The translations under genes were made by a program, and so were the position numbers. 64,000 bases of DNA, taken from positions 5,456,001-5,520,000 of the forward strand of contig NZ_JAPELX010000001.1 of the NCBI RefSeq assembly GCF_026343335.1. The letters run 5' to 3'. Every line of letters begins with the position of its first letter. Position 1 is the first letter of the stretch. This DNA is from Streptomyces sp. NBC_00078. Its GTDB lineage: Bacteria > Actinomycetota > Actinomycetes > Streptomycetales > Streptomycetaceae. A model generated the notes under the pieces. That model saw nothing but the letters and a program-made list of their open reading frames with translations, was not told where the DNA came from and did no database searches. Of this stretch, positions 33,075 to 43,281 are shown piece by piece.

Positions 33075-34729
33075 GCGCATCAGCCGTCCACAGCCTGTGG
33101 ACAACGGCGGCAACCGCGGCCGACCCGATCGCGAAGATCCCCGCGCCGAAGATCGAATACGGGCAATTGTCGCCCACCTTGATCGTCCTGGGCGCGGCGA
33201 TCGTCGGGGTACTGATCGAGGCGTTCGTGCCGCGCAAGACCCGCTACTACGCACAGGTGTTCGTGTCCGCGGTCGCGCTCTGCGCCGCCTTCGCGGCGGT
33301 CGTGGCACTCGCGGCCGACGGATACGGCACCACCAAGGCACACATCGCGGCGATGGGCGCGATCGCCGTCGACGGGCCGTCCCTGTTCCTCCAGGGCACG
33401 ATCCTGCTGGCCGGCCTCGTCGGCCTGTTCACCTTCGCCGAACGCCGCCTGGACCCGGAGGCGCACGGCAACTACGTCGACTCGTTCGCCGCGCAGGCAG
33501 CCTCCGTGCCGGGCAGCGAGAGCGAAAAGGCCGCGGTCAAGGCCGGGTTCACCACCACCGAGGTCTTCCCGCTGCTGCTTTTCGCGGTCGCGGGCATGCT
33601 GGTGTTCCCCTCGGCCAACGACCTGCTGACCCTGTTCGTGGCCCTGGAGGTCTTCTCCCTCCCGCTGTACCTGATGTGCGCCCTGGCCCGCCGCAAGCGG
33701 CTCATGTCGCAGGAGGCGGCGGTCAAGTACTTCCTGCTCGGCGCGTTCGCCTCCGCGTTCACGCTGTTCGGCATCGCGCTGCTGTACGGCTACGCGGGCT
33801 CGGTGTCGTACGCGAGGATCGCGCAGGTCGTCGACGGCACCGTCACGAACGTCGATCCGGCGCTCGCCGGCACCATGGGCAACGACGCGCTGCTGCTCGT
33901 CGGCGGCGCGATGATCGTCATGGGGCTGCTGTTCAAGGTGGGCGCCGTCCCGTTCCACATGTGGACGCCGGACGTCTACCAGGGCGCGCCGACGCCCGTG
34001 ACCGGGTTCATGGCGGCGGCGACGAAGGTGGCGGCGTTCGGTGCCCTGCTCCGGCTGCTCTACGTCGTCCTGCCCGGCCTGCGCTGGGACTGGCGGCCGG
34101 TCATGTGGGCCGTCGCGATCGTCACCATGCTGGGCGGTGCGATCGTCGCGATCACGCAGACCGACATCAAGCGGCTGCTGGCGTACTCGTCGATCGCGCA
34201 CGCCGGATTCATCCTCGCGGGTGTCATCGCGACGTCGAAGGACGGCGTCTCGTCCGTCCTGTTCTACCTGGGCGCCTACTCCTTCGTGACCATCGGCGCC
34301 TTCGCGGTGGTCACGCTGGTGCGTGACGCGGGCGGCGAGGCGACGCACCTGTCCAAGTGGGCCGGCCTCGGACGCCGTTCCCCGCTGGTGGCGGCCGTGT
34401 TCGCGGTGTTCCTGCTGGCCTTCGCCGGCATTCCGCTGACCTCCGGCTTCTCCGGCAAGTTCGCCGTGTTCAAGGCTGCGGCGGAGGGCGGCGCGGCCCC
34501 GCTGGTCGTGGTCGGTGTGATCTCGTCCGCGGTCGCCGCGTTCTTCTACATCCGCGTGATCGTGCTGATGTTCTTCAGCGAGCCGCGGCCCGACGGCCCG
34601 ACGGTCGCCGTCCCGTCGCCGCTGACGGTGACCGCGATCGGGTTCGGTGTCGTGGTCACGCTGGTGCTCGGTGTGGCGCCGCAGTACTTCCTGGACCTGG
34701 CGAGCCAGGCCGGAGTGTTCGTGCGCTGA
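33071..34729 (+). CDS. nuoN: NADH-quinone oxidoreductase subunit N
   Basis: 552 residues from a GTG. Third antiporter-like subunit: LFVALEVFSLPLYLMCALARRK (channel Glu), GLLFKVGAVPFHMWTPDVYQGAPTPVTGFMAAATKVAAF (channel Lys residues), IKRLLAYSSIAHAGFILAGV. Last gene of the operon, followed by a strong terminator. Confidence 0.97.
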   Translation: MSASAVHSLWTTAATAADPIAKIPAPKIEYGQLSPTLIVLGAAIVGVLIEAFVPRKTRYYAQVFVSAVALCAAFAAVVALAADGYGTTKAHIAAMGAIAVDGPSLFLQGTILLAGLVGLFTFAERRLDPEAHGNYVDSFAAQAASVPGSESEKAAVKAGFTTTEVFPLLLFAVAGMLVFPSANDLLTLFVALEVFSLPLYLMCALARRKRLMSQEAAVKYFLLGAFASAFTLFGIALLYGYAGSVSYARIAQVVDGTVTNVDPALAGTMGNDALLLVGGAMIVMGLLFKVGAVPFHMWTPDVYQGAPTPVTGFMAAATKVAAFGALLRLLYVVLPGLRWDWRPVMWAVAIVTMLGGAIVAITQTDIKRLLAYSSIAHAGFILAGVIATSKDGVSSVLFYLGAYSFVTIGAFAVVTLVRDAGGEATHLSKWAGLGRRSPLVAAVFAVFLLAFAGIPLTSGFSGKFAVFKAAAEGGAAPLVVVGVISSAVAAFFYIRVIVLMFFSEPRPDGPTVAVPSPLTVTAIGFGVVVTLVLGVAPQYFLDLASQAGVFVR

Positions 34730-34753
34730 CGGGTTGTAGCTGTCCGTCCGCGC

Positions 34754-34784
34754 GGCCCCGGTTCCGCAGGTGGGAACCGGGGCC
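34754..34784 (+). terminator. nuo operon terminator
   Basis: GGCCCCGGTTCC, a 7-base loop, then GGAACCGGGGCC: a perfect 12-bp stem 25 bp after the nuoN stop. There is no U-run, which is usual for Streptomyces. Confidence 0.88.
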
Positions 34785-34976
34785 TTCGCGCGTCCCGCGC
34801 CGGCCGCCCCGCGCTCGCCGTGCCGGTCGGCCCGCGCTCCGCCGTGCCGGCCGCCCGCACTCCCCGTGCTGATGCCGTCCGCACACGCGTCCGGGCCTGT
34901 GGATAACTCCGGCGTTGTCGGCGCCGACCCCTATCGTGGACGCAGTGGTCGAGGGACGACGCACGGGGGACGAGCG

Positions 34977-37025
34977 ATGCACGGAATGGGCGGGACGGTT
35001 GTGACGACCGCAGCACACACATCGGCTGAACACGGCGAGAGCGAGGCGCTGGCCACACTCCACCGCGTCTTCGGATACGACAGCTTCCGCGGCGAGCAGG
35101 AAGCGGTGATCGAGCATGTGGTGACCGGCGGCGACGCCGTGGTCCTCATGCCGACCGGTGGCGGCAAGTCCCTGTGCTACCAGATCCCGGCCCTGGTCAG
35201 GCCTGGTACGGGCATCGTGGTCTCGCCCCTCATCGCGCTGATGCAGGACCAGGTGGACGCGCTGCGGGCGCTCGGCGTGCGTGCCGGGTTCATGAACTCC
35301 ACGCAGGACTTCGACGAGCGCAGGGTGGTCGAGGCCGAGTACCTGGCCGGCGAGCTGGACCTGCTGTACCTGGCGCCGGAGCGACTGCGGCTCGACTCGA
35401 CGCTCGACCTCCTCTCCCGCGGCAAGATCGCGGTCTTCGCGATCGACGAGGCGCACTGTGTGGCCCAGTGGGGCCACGACTTCCGCCCCGACTACCTCGC
35501 CCTCTCCCTGCTCGGCGAGCGCTGGCCCGACGTCCCGCGGATCGCGCTCACAGCCACGGCCACGCACGCCACGCACCAGGAGATCACCCAGCGGCTCCAC
35601 ATGCCGACGGCCCGGCACTTCGAGGCGAGCTTCGACCGGCCCAACATCCAGTACCGGATCGTGCCCAAGGCCGACCCCAAGAAGCAGCTGCTGAGCTTCC
35701 TGCAGGAGGAGCACGCCGGCGACGCGGGCATCGTCTACTGCCTGTCCCGTAAGTCGGTGGAGTCGACGGCGGAGTTCCTCAGCCGCAACGGCATCGAGGC
35801 GGTGCCGTACCACGCGGGCCTGGACGCGGGCACACGCGCGGCGCACCAGTCCCGGTTCCTGCGCGAGGAGGGCCTGGTCGTGGTGGCGACCATCGCCTTC
35901 GGGATGGGCATCGACAAGCCGGACGTGCGCTTCGTGGCCCACTTGGACCTGCCGAAGTCCGTCGAGGGCTACTACCAGGAGACGGGACGCGCCGGCCGGG
36001 ACGGGCTGCCGTCGACGGCATGGATGGCCTACGGCCTCAACGACGTCATACAGCAGCGCAAGCTGATCCAGTTGGGCGAGGGCGACGAGGCGTTCCGGCG
36101 CCGGGCCGGCGCCCACCTGGATGCGATGCTGGCGCTGTGCGAGACCGTCCAGTGCCGGCGCGGCCAGCTGCTCGCCTACTTCGGCCAGGACCCCGACCCG
36201 GCGGGCTGCGGCAACTGCGACACCTGCCTCACCCCGCCCGAGACCTGGGACGGCACGGTCGCGGCGCAGAAGGTGCTGTCGACGGTGGTGCGGCTGCAGC
36301 GCGAACGCGGGCAGAAGTTCGGCGCGATCCAGATCGTCGACATCCTGCTCGGGAAACGCACGGCCAAGGTGATCCAGTTCGACCACGACCAGCTGTCCGT
36401 GTTCGGCATCGGCGAGGAGCTCGCCGAGGGTGAATGGCGCGGTGTCGTACGGCAGTTGCTGGCGCAGGGACTGCTCGCCGTGGAGGGGGAGTACGGCACT
36501 CTGGTGCTGACCGAGGACAGCGGGACTGTGCTTCGGCGGGAGCGAGAGGTGCCGCTGCGCAAGGAGCCGAAGAAGCCGGCGACCTCACGGTCGGCGTCGT
36601 CGTCCTCCGGCAAGGGCGAGCGCAAGGCCAAGGCCGCTGTGGCCGAGCTGCCCGAGGAGCTGCAGCCGGCGTTTGAGGCCCTGCGCGCCTGGCGCGCCGA
36701 GCAGGCCCGGGAGCAGGGCGTCCCGGCGTACGTCATCTTCCACGACGCCACGCTGCGGGAGATCGCCACCGCCTGGCCGACCTCGGTGACGCAGCTCGGC
36801 GGTATCAGCGGGGTCGGCGAGAAGAAGTTGGTGACGTACGGGGAGGGCGTGCTGGAGGTGCTCACCGAGCTGGGCGGGGCACCCGGCGCGGCCCCGACGG
36901 CCGGCTTGTCTCCGCCAGCCGGTTCGTCTCCGGCAGCCGGTTCGGCGTCGGCCGGCGACGGCGGCCACGGCGATGACCACTGGCCCGAGATGGATGCCGA
37001 GCCGGAGCCGGACGACTGGATATAG
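34977..37025 (+). CDS. recQ: ATP-dependent DNA helicase RecQ
   Basis: 682 residues from an ATG with a GGGGGA ribosome site. Superfamily 2 helicase: Walker A in MPTGGGKSLCYQ, DEAH box IDEAHCVAQWGHDFR (the aromatic-rich loop of RecQ), ALTATATH, ETGRAGRDGLPS. The zinc Cys of the RQC region are in CETVQCRRGQLLAYFGQ and CGNCDTC. A winged helix follows, then an HRDC domain at about 560-630 and an Ala/Gly-rich acidic tail. Unwinds DNA 3' to 5' in recombination repair. Complete domain set, a single gene between the nuo terminator and a convergent operon. Confidence 0.95.
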   Translation: MHGMGGTVVTTAAHTSAEHGESEALATLHRVFGYDSFRGEQEAVIEHVVTGGDAVVLMPTGGGKSLCYQIPALVRPGTGIVVSPLIALMQDQVDALRALGVRAGFMNSTQDFDERRVVEAEYLAGELDLLYLAPERLRLDSTLDLLSRGKIAVFAIDEAHCVAQWGHDFRPDYLALSLLGERWPDVPRIALTATATHATHQEITQRLHMPTARHFEASFDRPNIQYRIVPKADPKKQLLSFLQEEHAGDAGIVYCLSRKSVESTAEFLSRNGIEAVPYHAGLDAGTRAAHQSRFLREEGLVVVATIAFGMGIDKPDVRFVAHLDLPKSVEGYYQETGRAGRDGLPSTAWMAYGLNDVIQQRKLIQLGEGDEAFRRRAGAHLDAMLALCETVQCRRGQLLAYFGQDPDPAGCGNCDTCLTPPETWDGTVAAQKVLSTVVRLQRERGQKFGAIQIVDILLGKRTAKVIQFDHDQLSVFGIGEELAEGEWRGVVRQLLAQGLLAVEGEYGTLVLTEDSGTVLRREREVPLRKEPKKPATSRSASSSSGKGERKAKAAVAELPEELQPAFEALRAWRAEQAREQGVPAYVIFHDATLREIATAWPTSVTQLGGISGVGEKKLVTYGEGVLEVLTELGGAPGAAPTAGLSPPAGSSPAAGSASAGDGGHGDDHWPEMDAEPEPDDWI

Positions 37026-37030
37026 ACGAG

Positions 37031-37070
37031 CCGGCCGCCCGGTTCGGGGTTCGGTGACCCGGGCGGCCGG
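37031..37070. terminator. Bidirectional terminator between recQ and the flavoprotein operon
   Basis: CCGGCCGCCCGG and CCGGGCGGCCGG form a perfect 12-bp stem with a 16-base loop, 5 bp after recQ and 7 bp before the end of the convergent gene. Confidence 0.85.
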
Positions 37071-37076
37071 TGGCCG

Positions 37077-39902
37077 TCACAGGGCCCGCGCCGCGTACGC
37101 CCTCACGTCCGCGTCCGAGTCCGATGTGGCCGTGGCCAGGGCGGCCCGGGCGTCCTCGGTCTCACTGTGCCGGGTCAGGGCCAGCACGGCTGCCTTGCGT
37201 ACGTCGGCGTTCTGATCGGCGAGGGCCTTGGCGAGGGCGGGGACGGCCACGTCCGGCTCGGCGGCGGACAGCGCGGTCGCGGCGCCCTGCCTCACCTGCC
37301 AGGCCAAGTCGGACAGTGCGGACACGGCGCGTGCGGCGAGCGGTGCCGGGCAGCCCGTGGTGCCCAGTGCCCCGTAGGCAGCCCCCTGGACCAGCGCGTC
37401 CTCGTCGCCGGTGAGGTCCGCCAGGGCCGTGAGGACGGGGTTGAGGCCGCCGGACCCCACCGCGGCACCTTCCGTGTCCCCCACCCGAGCCGCCCACACC
37501 GTCGCCAGGGACTTGGCGATGGTGACGCGCACCTCGCGGGACGGGTCGGCAGTCGCCGCGTAGGCCAGTTCGGTGGCGGCGTCGACCGAGACCAGGGCCC
37601 GTACGGCCTCGATGCGGACGGAGATGACGGCGTCGGTCAGCGAGCCGGAGAACAGCGCCGCGTCACCGAGGCGCAGGGCGCGCAGGACGTCGAGGGCGGC
37701 GGCCCGGACGACTGGGTCCCGTTCGGCGAGTGCGGCGGAGAGGCCGTTCCGCAGGGCGGGTTCCGGCGGCAGCGTCTCGACGAGTTCGCGCAGGGACGCG
37801 GCTGCGGCGGACCGTACCTCGGCGGTGGCGTCGCGCAGGGCCTCGGCGAGGGCGGGGCCGGTGCCCGGCGGCACCGTCTCGGTCAGGACGGCGACGGCCT
37901 CGCGCCGGACGGCGGGTGCCGGGTCCGTCAAGTAGGGCCTCAGGGCGTCAAGTTCGGGCTCCTCCTCGGAGAGGGCGACGAGTTCCAGGAGACGGGCGGA
38001 GGTCTGTTCGGGACGGGACTGCGGCGAGTCGGGGGCGTCGTCCCGGCCCGGCCCGGCGGTCTCGGCCACGGTCTCGGGCGACACCTCCCGTGCGGAGGCC
38101 ACCGGTGCCACATCGCGTGAGCCGGCCGTGGCGACGTCCTCGGCGTGGACCTCGCCGAGGTGACGGGAGGGACCGCCGACGGGGGTGAACTCGTCGACGG
38201 GGACGAGATAGGGAGCCACGGGACGGGCCGTGAACTCCATGGAGCCAGAGGGGGACTTGTGCAGGTCGAGGTGGTGGAACCAGGAGGCGTCGTCACGTTG
38301 GGGGTGATCGAGACGGTCGTGGTAGAGACCCCAGCGGGACTCCGTGCGGGCCAGCGAGGCACGGGCGGCCATCTCCGCGCAGTCGCGGATGAAGGAGACC
38401 TCGGCACAGCGCATCAGTTCGTGCGGGGTGCGCGCGCCCATCTCCGCGATGTCGTCGTGCATCCGCTCGAAGGCCTCCAGGGCCAGGGACAGCCGGGCAC
38501 CCGACTTCGGCGGGGCCACGTAGTCGTTCACGAAGCGGCGCAGTTTGTACTCGACCTGGGTCTGCGGCGGGCCTTGCGGATGGTGCAGCGGGCGGTAGAT
38601 CAGCTCGTGTGCCTCGCGCAGCTGGTCCTCGGGCAACTCGCCCTCGTAGGACTGGTACTGGGAGGCGTCCGCCCCCGCCAGGTCGCCGAAGACGAAAGCG
38701 CCGATCATGTAGTTGTGCGGCACACAGGCCAGGTCGCCGGCGGCGTACAGGCGGGGGACCGTCGTACGGGCATGGTCGTCGACCCGGACGCCCGAGGCGG
38801 AATGACCGCCGCACAGGCCGATCTCGGAGATGTGCATCTCGATGTCGTGCGTGCGGTAGTCGTGGCCGCGTCCCGAGTGGAAGGTGCCGCGGGTGGGGCG
38901 CTCGGTCGAGTGGAGGATCGTCTCCAGGGCGGAGACCGACTCCTCCGGAAGGTGGCTCAGCTTCAGGTACACGGGTCCGCGGTCACTCGCGACCTCCGCC
39001 GCGAACTCGGCCATCATCTGCCCGGACCAGTAGTCGGAGTCGACGAACCGTTCGCCGTGCCGGTTGACCTGGTAGCCGCCGAAGGGGTTGGCGACGTAGG
39101 CGCAGGCGGGGCCGTTGTAGTCCTTGATCAGCGGATTGATCTGGAAGCACTCGATGCCGGTCAGCTCGGCGCCCGCGTGGTACGCCATGGCGTAGCCGTC
39201 GCCCGCGTTCGTCGGGTTCTCGTACGTGCCGTACAAGTAACCGGACGCGGGCAGGCCGAGGCGGCCGCAGGCGCCCGTCGCCAGGATCACGGCGCCCGCG
39301 CGGACGGTGACGAACGCGCCCGTGCGCGTGTTGAAGCCGACCGCCCCGACGGCCCGCCCCTCGGCGGTCAGCACGCGTACCGGCATCACCCGGTTCTCGA
39401 TGCGGATCTTCTCCCGCATCTCGCGCCGCCGCAGCTGCCGGTACAGGACCTTCTTGACGTCCTTGCCCTCCGGCATCGGCAGCACGTAGGAGCCGGAGCG
39501 ATGGACCTGGCGGACCGCGTAGTCGCCGTGCTCGTCCTTCTCGAACTTCACACCGTACGACTCGAGGCGCTGCACCATGCCGAAGCCGCGGGTGGCGGTC
39601 TGGCGGACGGTGGACTGGTCGACGATGCCGTCGTTGGCGCGGGTGATCTCCGCGACGTAGTCGTCGGGTTCGGCGCGGCCGGGGATGACCGCGTTGTTGA
39701 CGCCGTCCATGCCCATGGCGAGCGCGCCGGAGTGGCGGACGTGGGCCTTCTCCAGGAGGAGCACGTCCGCGCCGTGCTCGGCGGCGGTCAGCGCGGCCAT
39801 GGTGCCGGCGGTGCCGCCGCCTATGACGAGGACATCACAGCGGATCTCCTCGGCGTCGGTGAGCGCGGGGATCTCCAGGGGCGTGTTCACGGGGGTGGTC
39901 AC
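37077..39902 (-). CDS. AprA/fumarate-reductase-like flavoprotein fused to HEAT repeats
   Basis: 941 residues from a GTG at 39902, 11 bp after the ABC ATPase gene. The N-terminal 600 or so residues are an FAD enzyme of the succinate dehydrogenase/fumarate reductase/adenylylsulfate reductase group: dinucleotide motif VIGGGTAGTMAA (28-33), HSGALAMGMDGVNNAV, GGHSASGVRVDD and RLYAAGDLACVPHNYMIGAFVFGDLAG, with a helical domain after. From about 635 to the end come repeated DPAPAVRREAVAVL-type units, which are HEAT/PBS-lyase repeats (about nine). A flavoprotein paired with the ferredoxin at 43021 recalls the AprAB arrangement. Fusion to a HEAT scaffold is unusual. The substrate is unknown; the importer in the same operon suggests an imported organosulfur or similar anion. 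Confidence 0.8.
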   Translation of the reverse strand: MTTPVNTPLEIPALTDAEEIRCDVLVIGGGTAGTMAALTAAEHGADVLLLEKAHVRHSGALAMGMDGVNNAVIPGRAEPDDYVAEITRANDGIVDQSTVRQTATRGFGMVQRLESYGVKFEKDEHGDYAVRQVHRSGSYVLPMPEGKDVKKVLYRQLRRREMREKIRIENRVMPVRVLTAEGRAVGAVGFNTRTGAFVTVRAGAVILATGACGRLGLPASGYLYGTYENPTNAGDGYAMAYHAGAELTGIECFQINPLIKDYNGPACAYVANPFGGYQVNRHGERFVDSDYWSGQMMAEFAAEVASDRGPVYLKLSHLPEESVSALETILHSTERPTRGTFHSGRGHDYRTHDIEMHISEIGLCGGHSASGVRVDDHARTTVPRLYAAGDLACVPHNYMIGAFVFGDLAGADASQYQSYEGELPEDQLREAHELIYRPLHHPQGPPQTQVEYKLRRFVNDYVAPPKSGARLSLALEAFERMHDDIAEMGARTPHELMRCAEVSFIRDCAEMAARASLARTESRWGLYHDRLDHPQRDDASWFHHLDLHKSPSGSMEFTARPVAPYLVPVDEFTPVGGPSRHLGEVHAEDVATAGSRDVAPVASAREVSPETVAETAGPGRDDAPDSPQSRPEQTSARLLELVALSEEEPELDALRPYLTDPAPAVRREAVAVLTETVPPGTGPALAEALRDATAEVRSAAAASLRELVETLPPEPALRNGLSAALAERDPVVRAAALDVLRALRLGDAALFSGSLTDAVISVRIEAVRALVSVDAATELAYAATADPSREVRVTIAKSLATVWAARVGDTEGAAVGSGGLNPVLTALADLTGDEDALVQGAAYGALGTTGCPAPLAARAVSALSDLAWQVRQGAATALSAAEPDVAVPALAKALADQNADVRKAAVLALTRHSETEDARAALATATSDSDADVRAYAARAL

Positions 39903-39913
39903 CGGGGTGCCTT

Positions 39914-40703
<790 letters not shown>

Positions 40704-40720
<17 letters not shown>

Positions 40721-41651
40721 CCTGTGCCTCCTGGGTCGACGGGTCGGTCTTGGTCCGGGTGGGTGCGGAGGCGGGGGCGGGGGCGGGGGCCGCCGGGGTG
40801 GCCGCTCGGGCCGGCCGTGGCCTGCCACCGGGGACGTACGACGCGCGGGGCAGCCAATGCGTCAGCCGGCGGCCGAGGAGTTCCACGGCCGTGGAGGTGA
40901 GCCAGCCGAGCAGGCCGATCGTGACCATGCCGACGAACACGCCCGCGTAGTTGACGACGGTGTAGTCCTGCCAGGTGCGGTAGCCGACGCCGTACTGGCC
41001 GGAGATCATCTCCGCGGAGATCACACAGATCCACGAGACGCCGATGCCGACCGACAGGCCGCCGAAGATGCCGGGCAGCGCCCCCGGCAGGATGACCGAG
41101 CCGAGGACCCGCCACCGGCCGCCGCCCATGGTGCGCACCGCCTCCTCCCACACCGGCGTCAGCGCGCGCACGGCGTGCCGGGTGGAGACCAGGACCGGGA
41201 AGAAGGCGGCGGTGCAGGTGATGAAGACGATGCCCTGTTCGTTGGAGGGGAACAGGAGGATCGCGACCGGGACGAGGGCGATCGCCGGGATCGGGCGGAT
41301 CACCTCGAGGATCGGCCCGAGCACGTCCTCGGCGAGACGGGAGCGCGCCACGAGCACGCCCGTCGCCACGCCCAGGACGGCGGCGAGCAGGAAGCCGGTG
41401 AGGATGCGGGTGAGGCTGTCGGTGAGGTCCGTCCAGTAGTCGGGCCCGGACAGCCGGCCGGCGAAGGCGCGGGCCACGTCGACGACCGTGGGGAACTGCG
41501 AGAAGCGCAGCCACAGGTCGATCTTCAGGCCGGCCAGCAGCTGCCAGGCGCCGAGGGCGGCCGCCAGCGAGGCGAGCCGCAGGGCGAAGCGGCCCGCTCG
41601 CTGCGGACAGCGGAGCGCGAACCTGCCCTGCCCCCGCGGTCGCGGGCTCAC
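40704..41651 (-). CDS. ABC importer permease, SsuC/TauC type
   Basis: 315 residues from a GTG at 41651 that overlaps the binding-protein stop (GTGA). About six helices; EAA loop EEAVRTMGGGRWRVLGSVILPGALPGIFGGL. A Pro/Ala/Thr-rich cytoplasmic tail of about 45 residues follows the last helix. Homodimeric channel of the importer. Confidence 0.9.
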
Positions 41652-43006
41652 GACGCCCGCCCCAGCGCGTCGGCGTACGTGATGACACGGGCGCCCCCGT
41701 GCGCGGCGACGTACGCCTTCGCGGTGGCCGGCGCGACGAAGGGGAGGAGCTGGTCGCCGTCGGCCACCCAGACCGCCTTGTCGGCGAACCAGAGGGTGCC
41801 GGTGGTCGCGTCGGGGACGTACGCGGCGCGGATAGCGTCCTTGTGCTGGGCGACGTAACTCAGCAGCGCGGCAGGGGACTTGAAGCCGACCGTCTTCTCG
41901 GAGCCCCTGGGCCACACCTCGCTCGCGGCGGCGGGCGGCTTCGAGGCGAGCCGCTCGGTGTAGTCGCCGCCGAGGGCCCTCTTGACGTACTGGTCGTCGA
42001 CGAAGGAGTCCACGTCGATGTCGCCGGTCAGCTTCGCCGCCTTCAGCACCGAGACGTCCAGCTTCAGCGCGGAGACGAGCTGCGGCTTGACCGCCGGGTC
42101 GAAGGTGGAGATGCCGTGGGCGCCGTTGTAGAGGTAGACGACCTCGGCGGGCAGGCCGGTGGCCTTGGCGACCGACTCGGCGGCGGCGACGGGATGTGCG
42201 TTGAGGTAGTCCGTGGCCTCCGACTGGGCCTTGAGGAAGGCCTCCAGGACGGCCGGCCGCTGCTTCGCGAAGTCCGCGCGGGCGGTGACACCGTGGAAGG
42301 TGGGGAGGTTCAACTGGGCGCCGTCGTACAGCGCCTTCGCCTTGCCCTGGAAGGTGAGCAGGCCCGGCCAGGCGACGAACTGGGACAGCGCGTCCGCGCT
42401 GCCCGCCGACAGTGCCGAAGCACCCACCGCGGGCTGCTGGTTGAGCTTCTCGATGCCCTTCTCGGGGTCGATGCCGGCGCGCTGCAGGGCCCGTACGAGG
42501 GTGCCGTCGGCGGCCGAGCCGATGCTCGTGGAGACCTTCTTGTCCTTCAGGTCGCCGAGGGAGGCCAGCTTCGAGTCCGGGGAGGTGACGATCGTGTTGA
42601 GACCGCCGCGGAGGTTGTAGCCGGTGACGGAGACCAGATGGGTGGGCTCGCCGAGCTGCTTGCCCCGGGCCGCGTTGATGAGCAGCGGGAAGTCGCCCAT
42701 CGAACCGATGTCGATCTTCCCGGCGGTCATCTGGGCGGTGATGGGGGCGCCGGTGGCGTAGTCCTGCCAGTCGACCTTGTAGGTGTGGCCGTCGTGGAGG
42801 GCGTCGAGGTCCTTCTCGAAGTAGCCGAGGGAGCGCAGGAGGGTGCCGGCCGTGACCGTGTTGATGGTCTTGGACTGGTAGCCGACGGTGATGGTGACGT
42901 TCTTGCCGTCACCCGCCTCGGCGCTGCCGCCGCAGGCGCTCAGCGGAAGGAGGAGAGCGGCGGTGGCCATGGCCACCGTCGTGCGTTTCACGGAAGTGCG
43001 GGACAT
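41648..43006 (-). CDS. ABC importer substrate-binding lipoprotein, SsuA/NrtA family
   Basis: 452 residues from an ATG at 43006. Lipoprotein signal with lipobox LPLSAC. NMT1/SsuA-like fold: VTITVGYQSKTINTVTAGTLLRSLGYFEK, then GAPITAQMTAGKIDIGSMGDFPLL (the ligand-lobe loop of this family), and SIGSAADGTLVRALQRAGIDPEKGI. Longer than typical SsuA (about 320) because of a C-terminal region from about residue 330. The ligand cannot be read from sequence; sulfonates, taurine or nitrate-like anions are family precedents. Confidence 0.88.
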   Translation of the reverse strand: MSRTSVKRTTVAMATAALLLPLSACGGSAEAGDGKNVTITVGYQSKTINTVTAGTLLRSLGYFEKDLDALHDGHTYKVDWQDYATGAPITAQMTAGKIDIGSMGDFPLLINAARGKQLGEPTHLVSVTGYNLRGGLNTIVTSPDSKLASLGDLKDKKVSTSIGSAADGTLVRALQRAGIDPEKGIEKLNQQPAVGASALSAGSADALSQFVAWPGLLTFQGKAKALYDGAQLNLPTFHGVTARADFAKQRPAVLEAFLKAQSEATDYLNAHPVAAAESVAKATGLPAEVVYLYNGAHGISTFDPAVKPQLVSALKLDVSVLKAAKLTGDIDVDSFVDDQYVKRALGGDYTERLASKPPAAASEVWPRGSEKTVGFKSPAALLSYVAQHKDAIRAAYVPDATTGTLWFADKAVWVADGDQLLPFVAPATAKAYVAAHGGARVITYADALGRAS

Positions 43007-43020
43007 CGCGTTCGGGCCTC

Positions 43021-43248
43021 TCACCGGAGCAGGTAGGGCATGTTGACCGTCACGGCTCCGGTGGGGCAGCGGGCCGCGCACGGGCCGCAGTACCAGCACT
43101 CGTCGACGTGCATGTAGGCCTTGCCGCTGCTGTCGTCGATGGCGAGGGAGTCCAGCGGGCACATGTCCACGCAGAGGGTGCAGCCGTCGATGCACTTCGA
43201 CTCGTCGATGGTCACGGGCACGTCGGCCCGCTGGGGCGCCAAAGGCAT
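43021..43248 (-). CDS. Two-cluster [4Fe-4S] ferredoxin, AprB-like
   Basis: 75 residues from an ATG at 43248. Two cluster motifs: CIDGCTLCVDMCPLDS (an extra residue between the first two Cys) and CWYCGPCAARCPTGA. The second closely resembles the distal cluster of AprB, the electron-transfer subunit of adenylylsulfate reductase. Soluble, no signal. It lies at the head of the operon that ends with the AprA-like flavoprotein and is presumably its electron partner. Confidence 0.85.
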   Translation of the reverse strand: MPLAPQRADVPVTIDESKCIDGCTLCVDMCPLDSLAIDDSSGKAYMHVDECWYCGPCAARCPTGAVTVNMPYLLR

Positions 43249-43281
43249 GACTGTCTCCAGGAAACGGGTCAGAAAAGGGGG

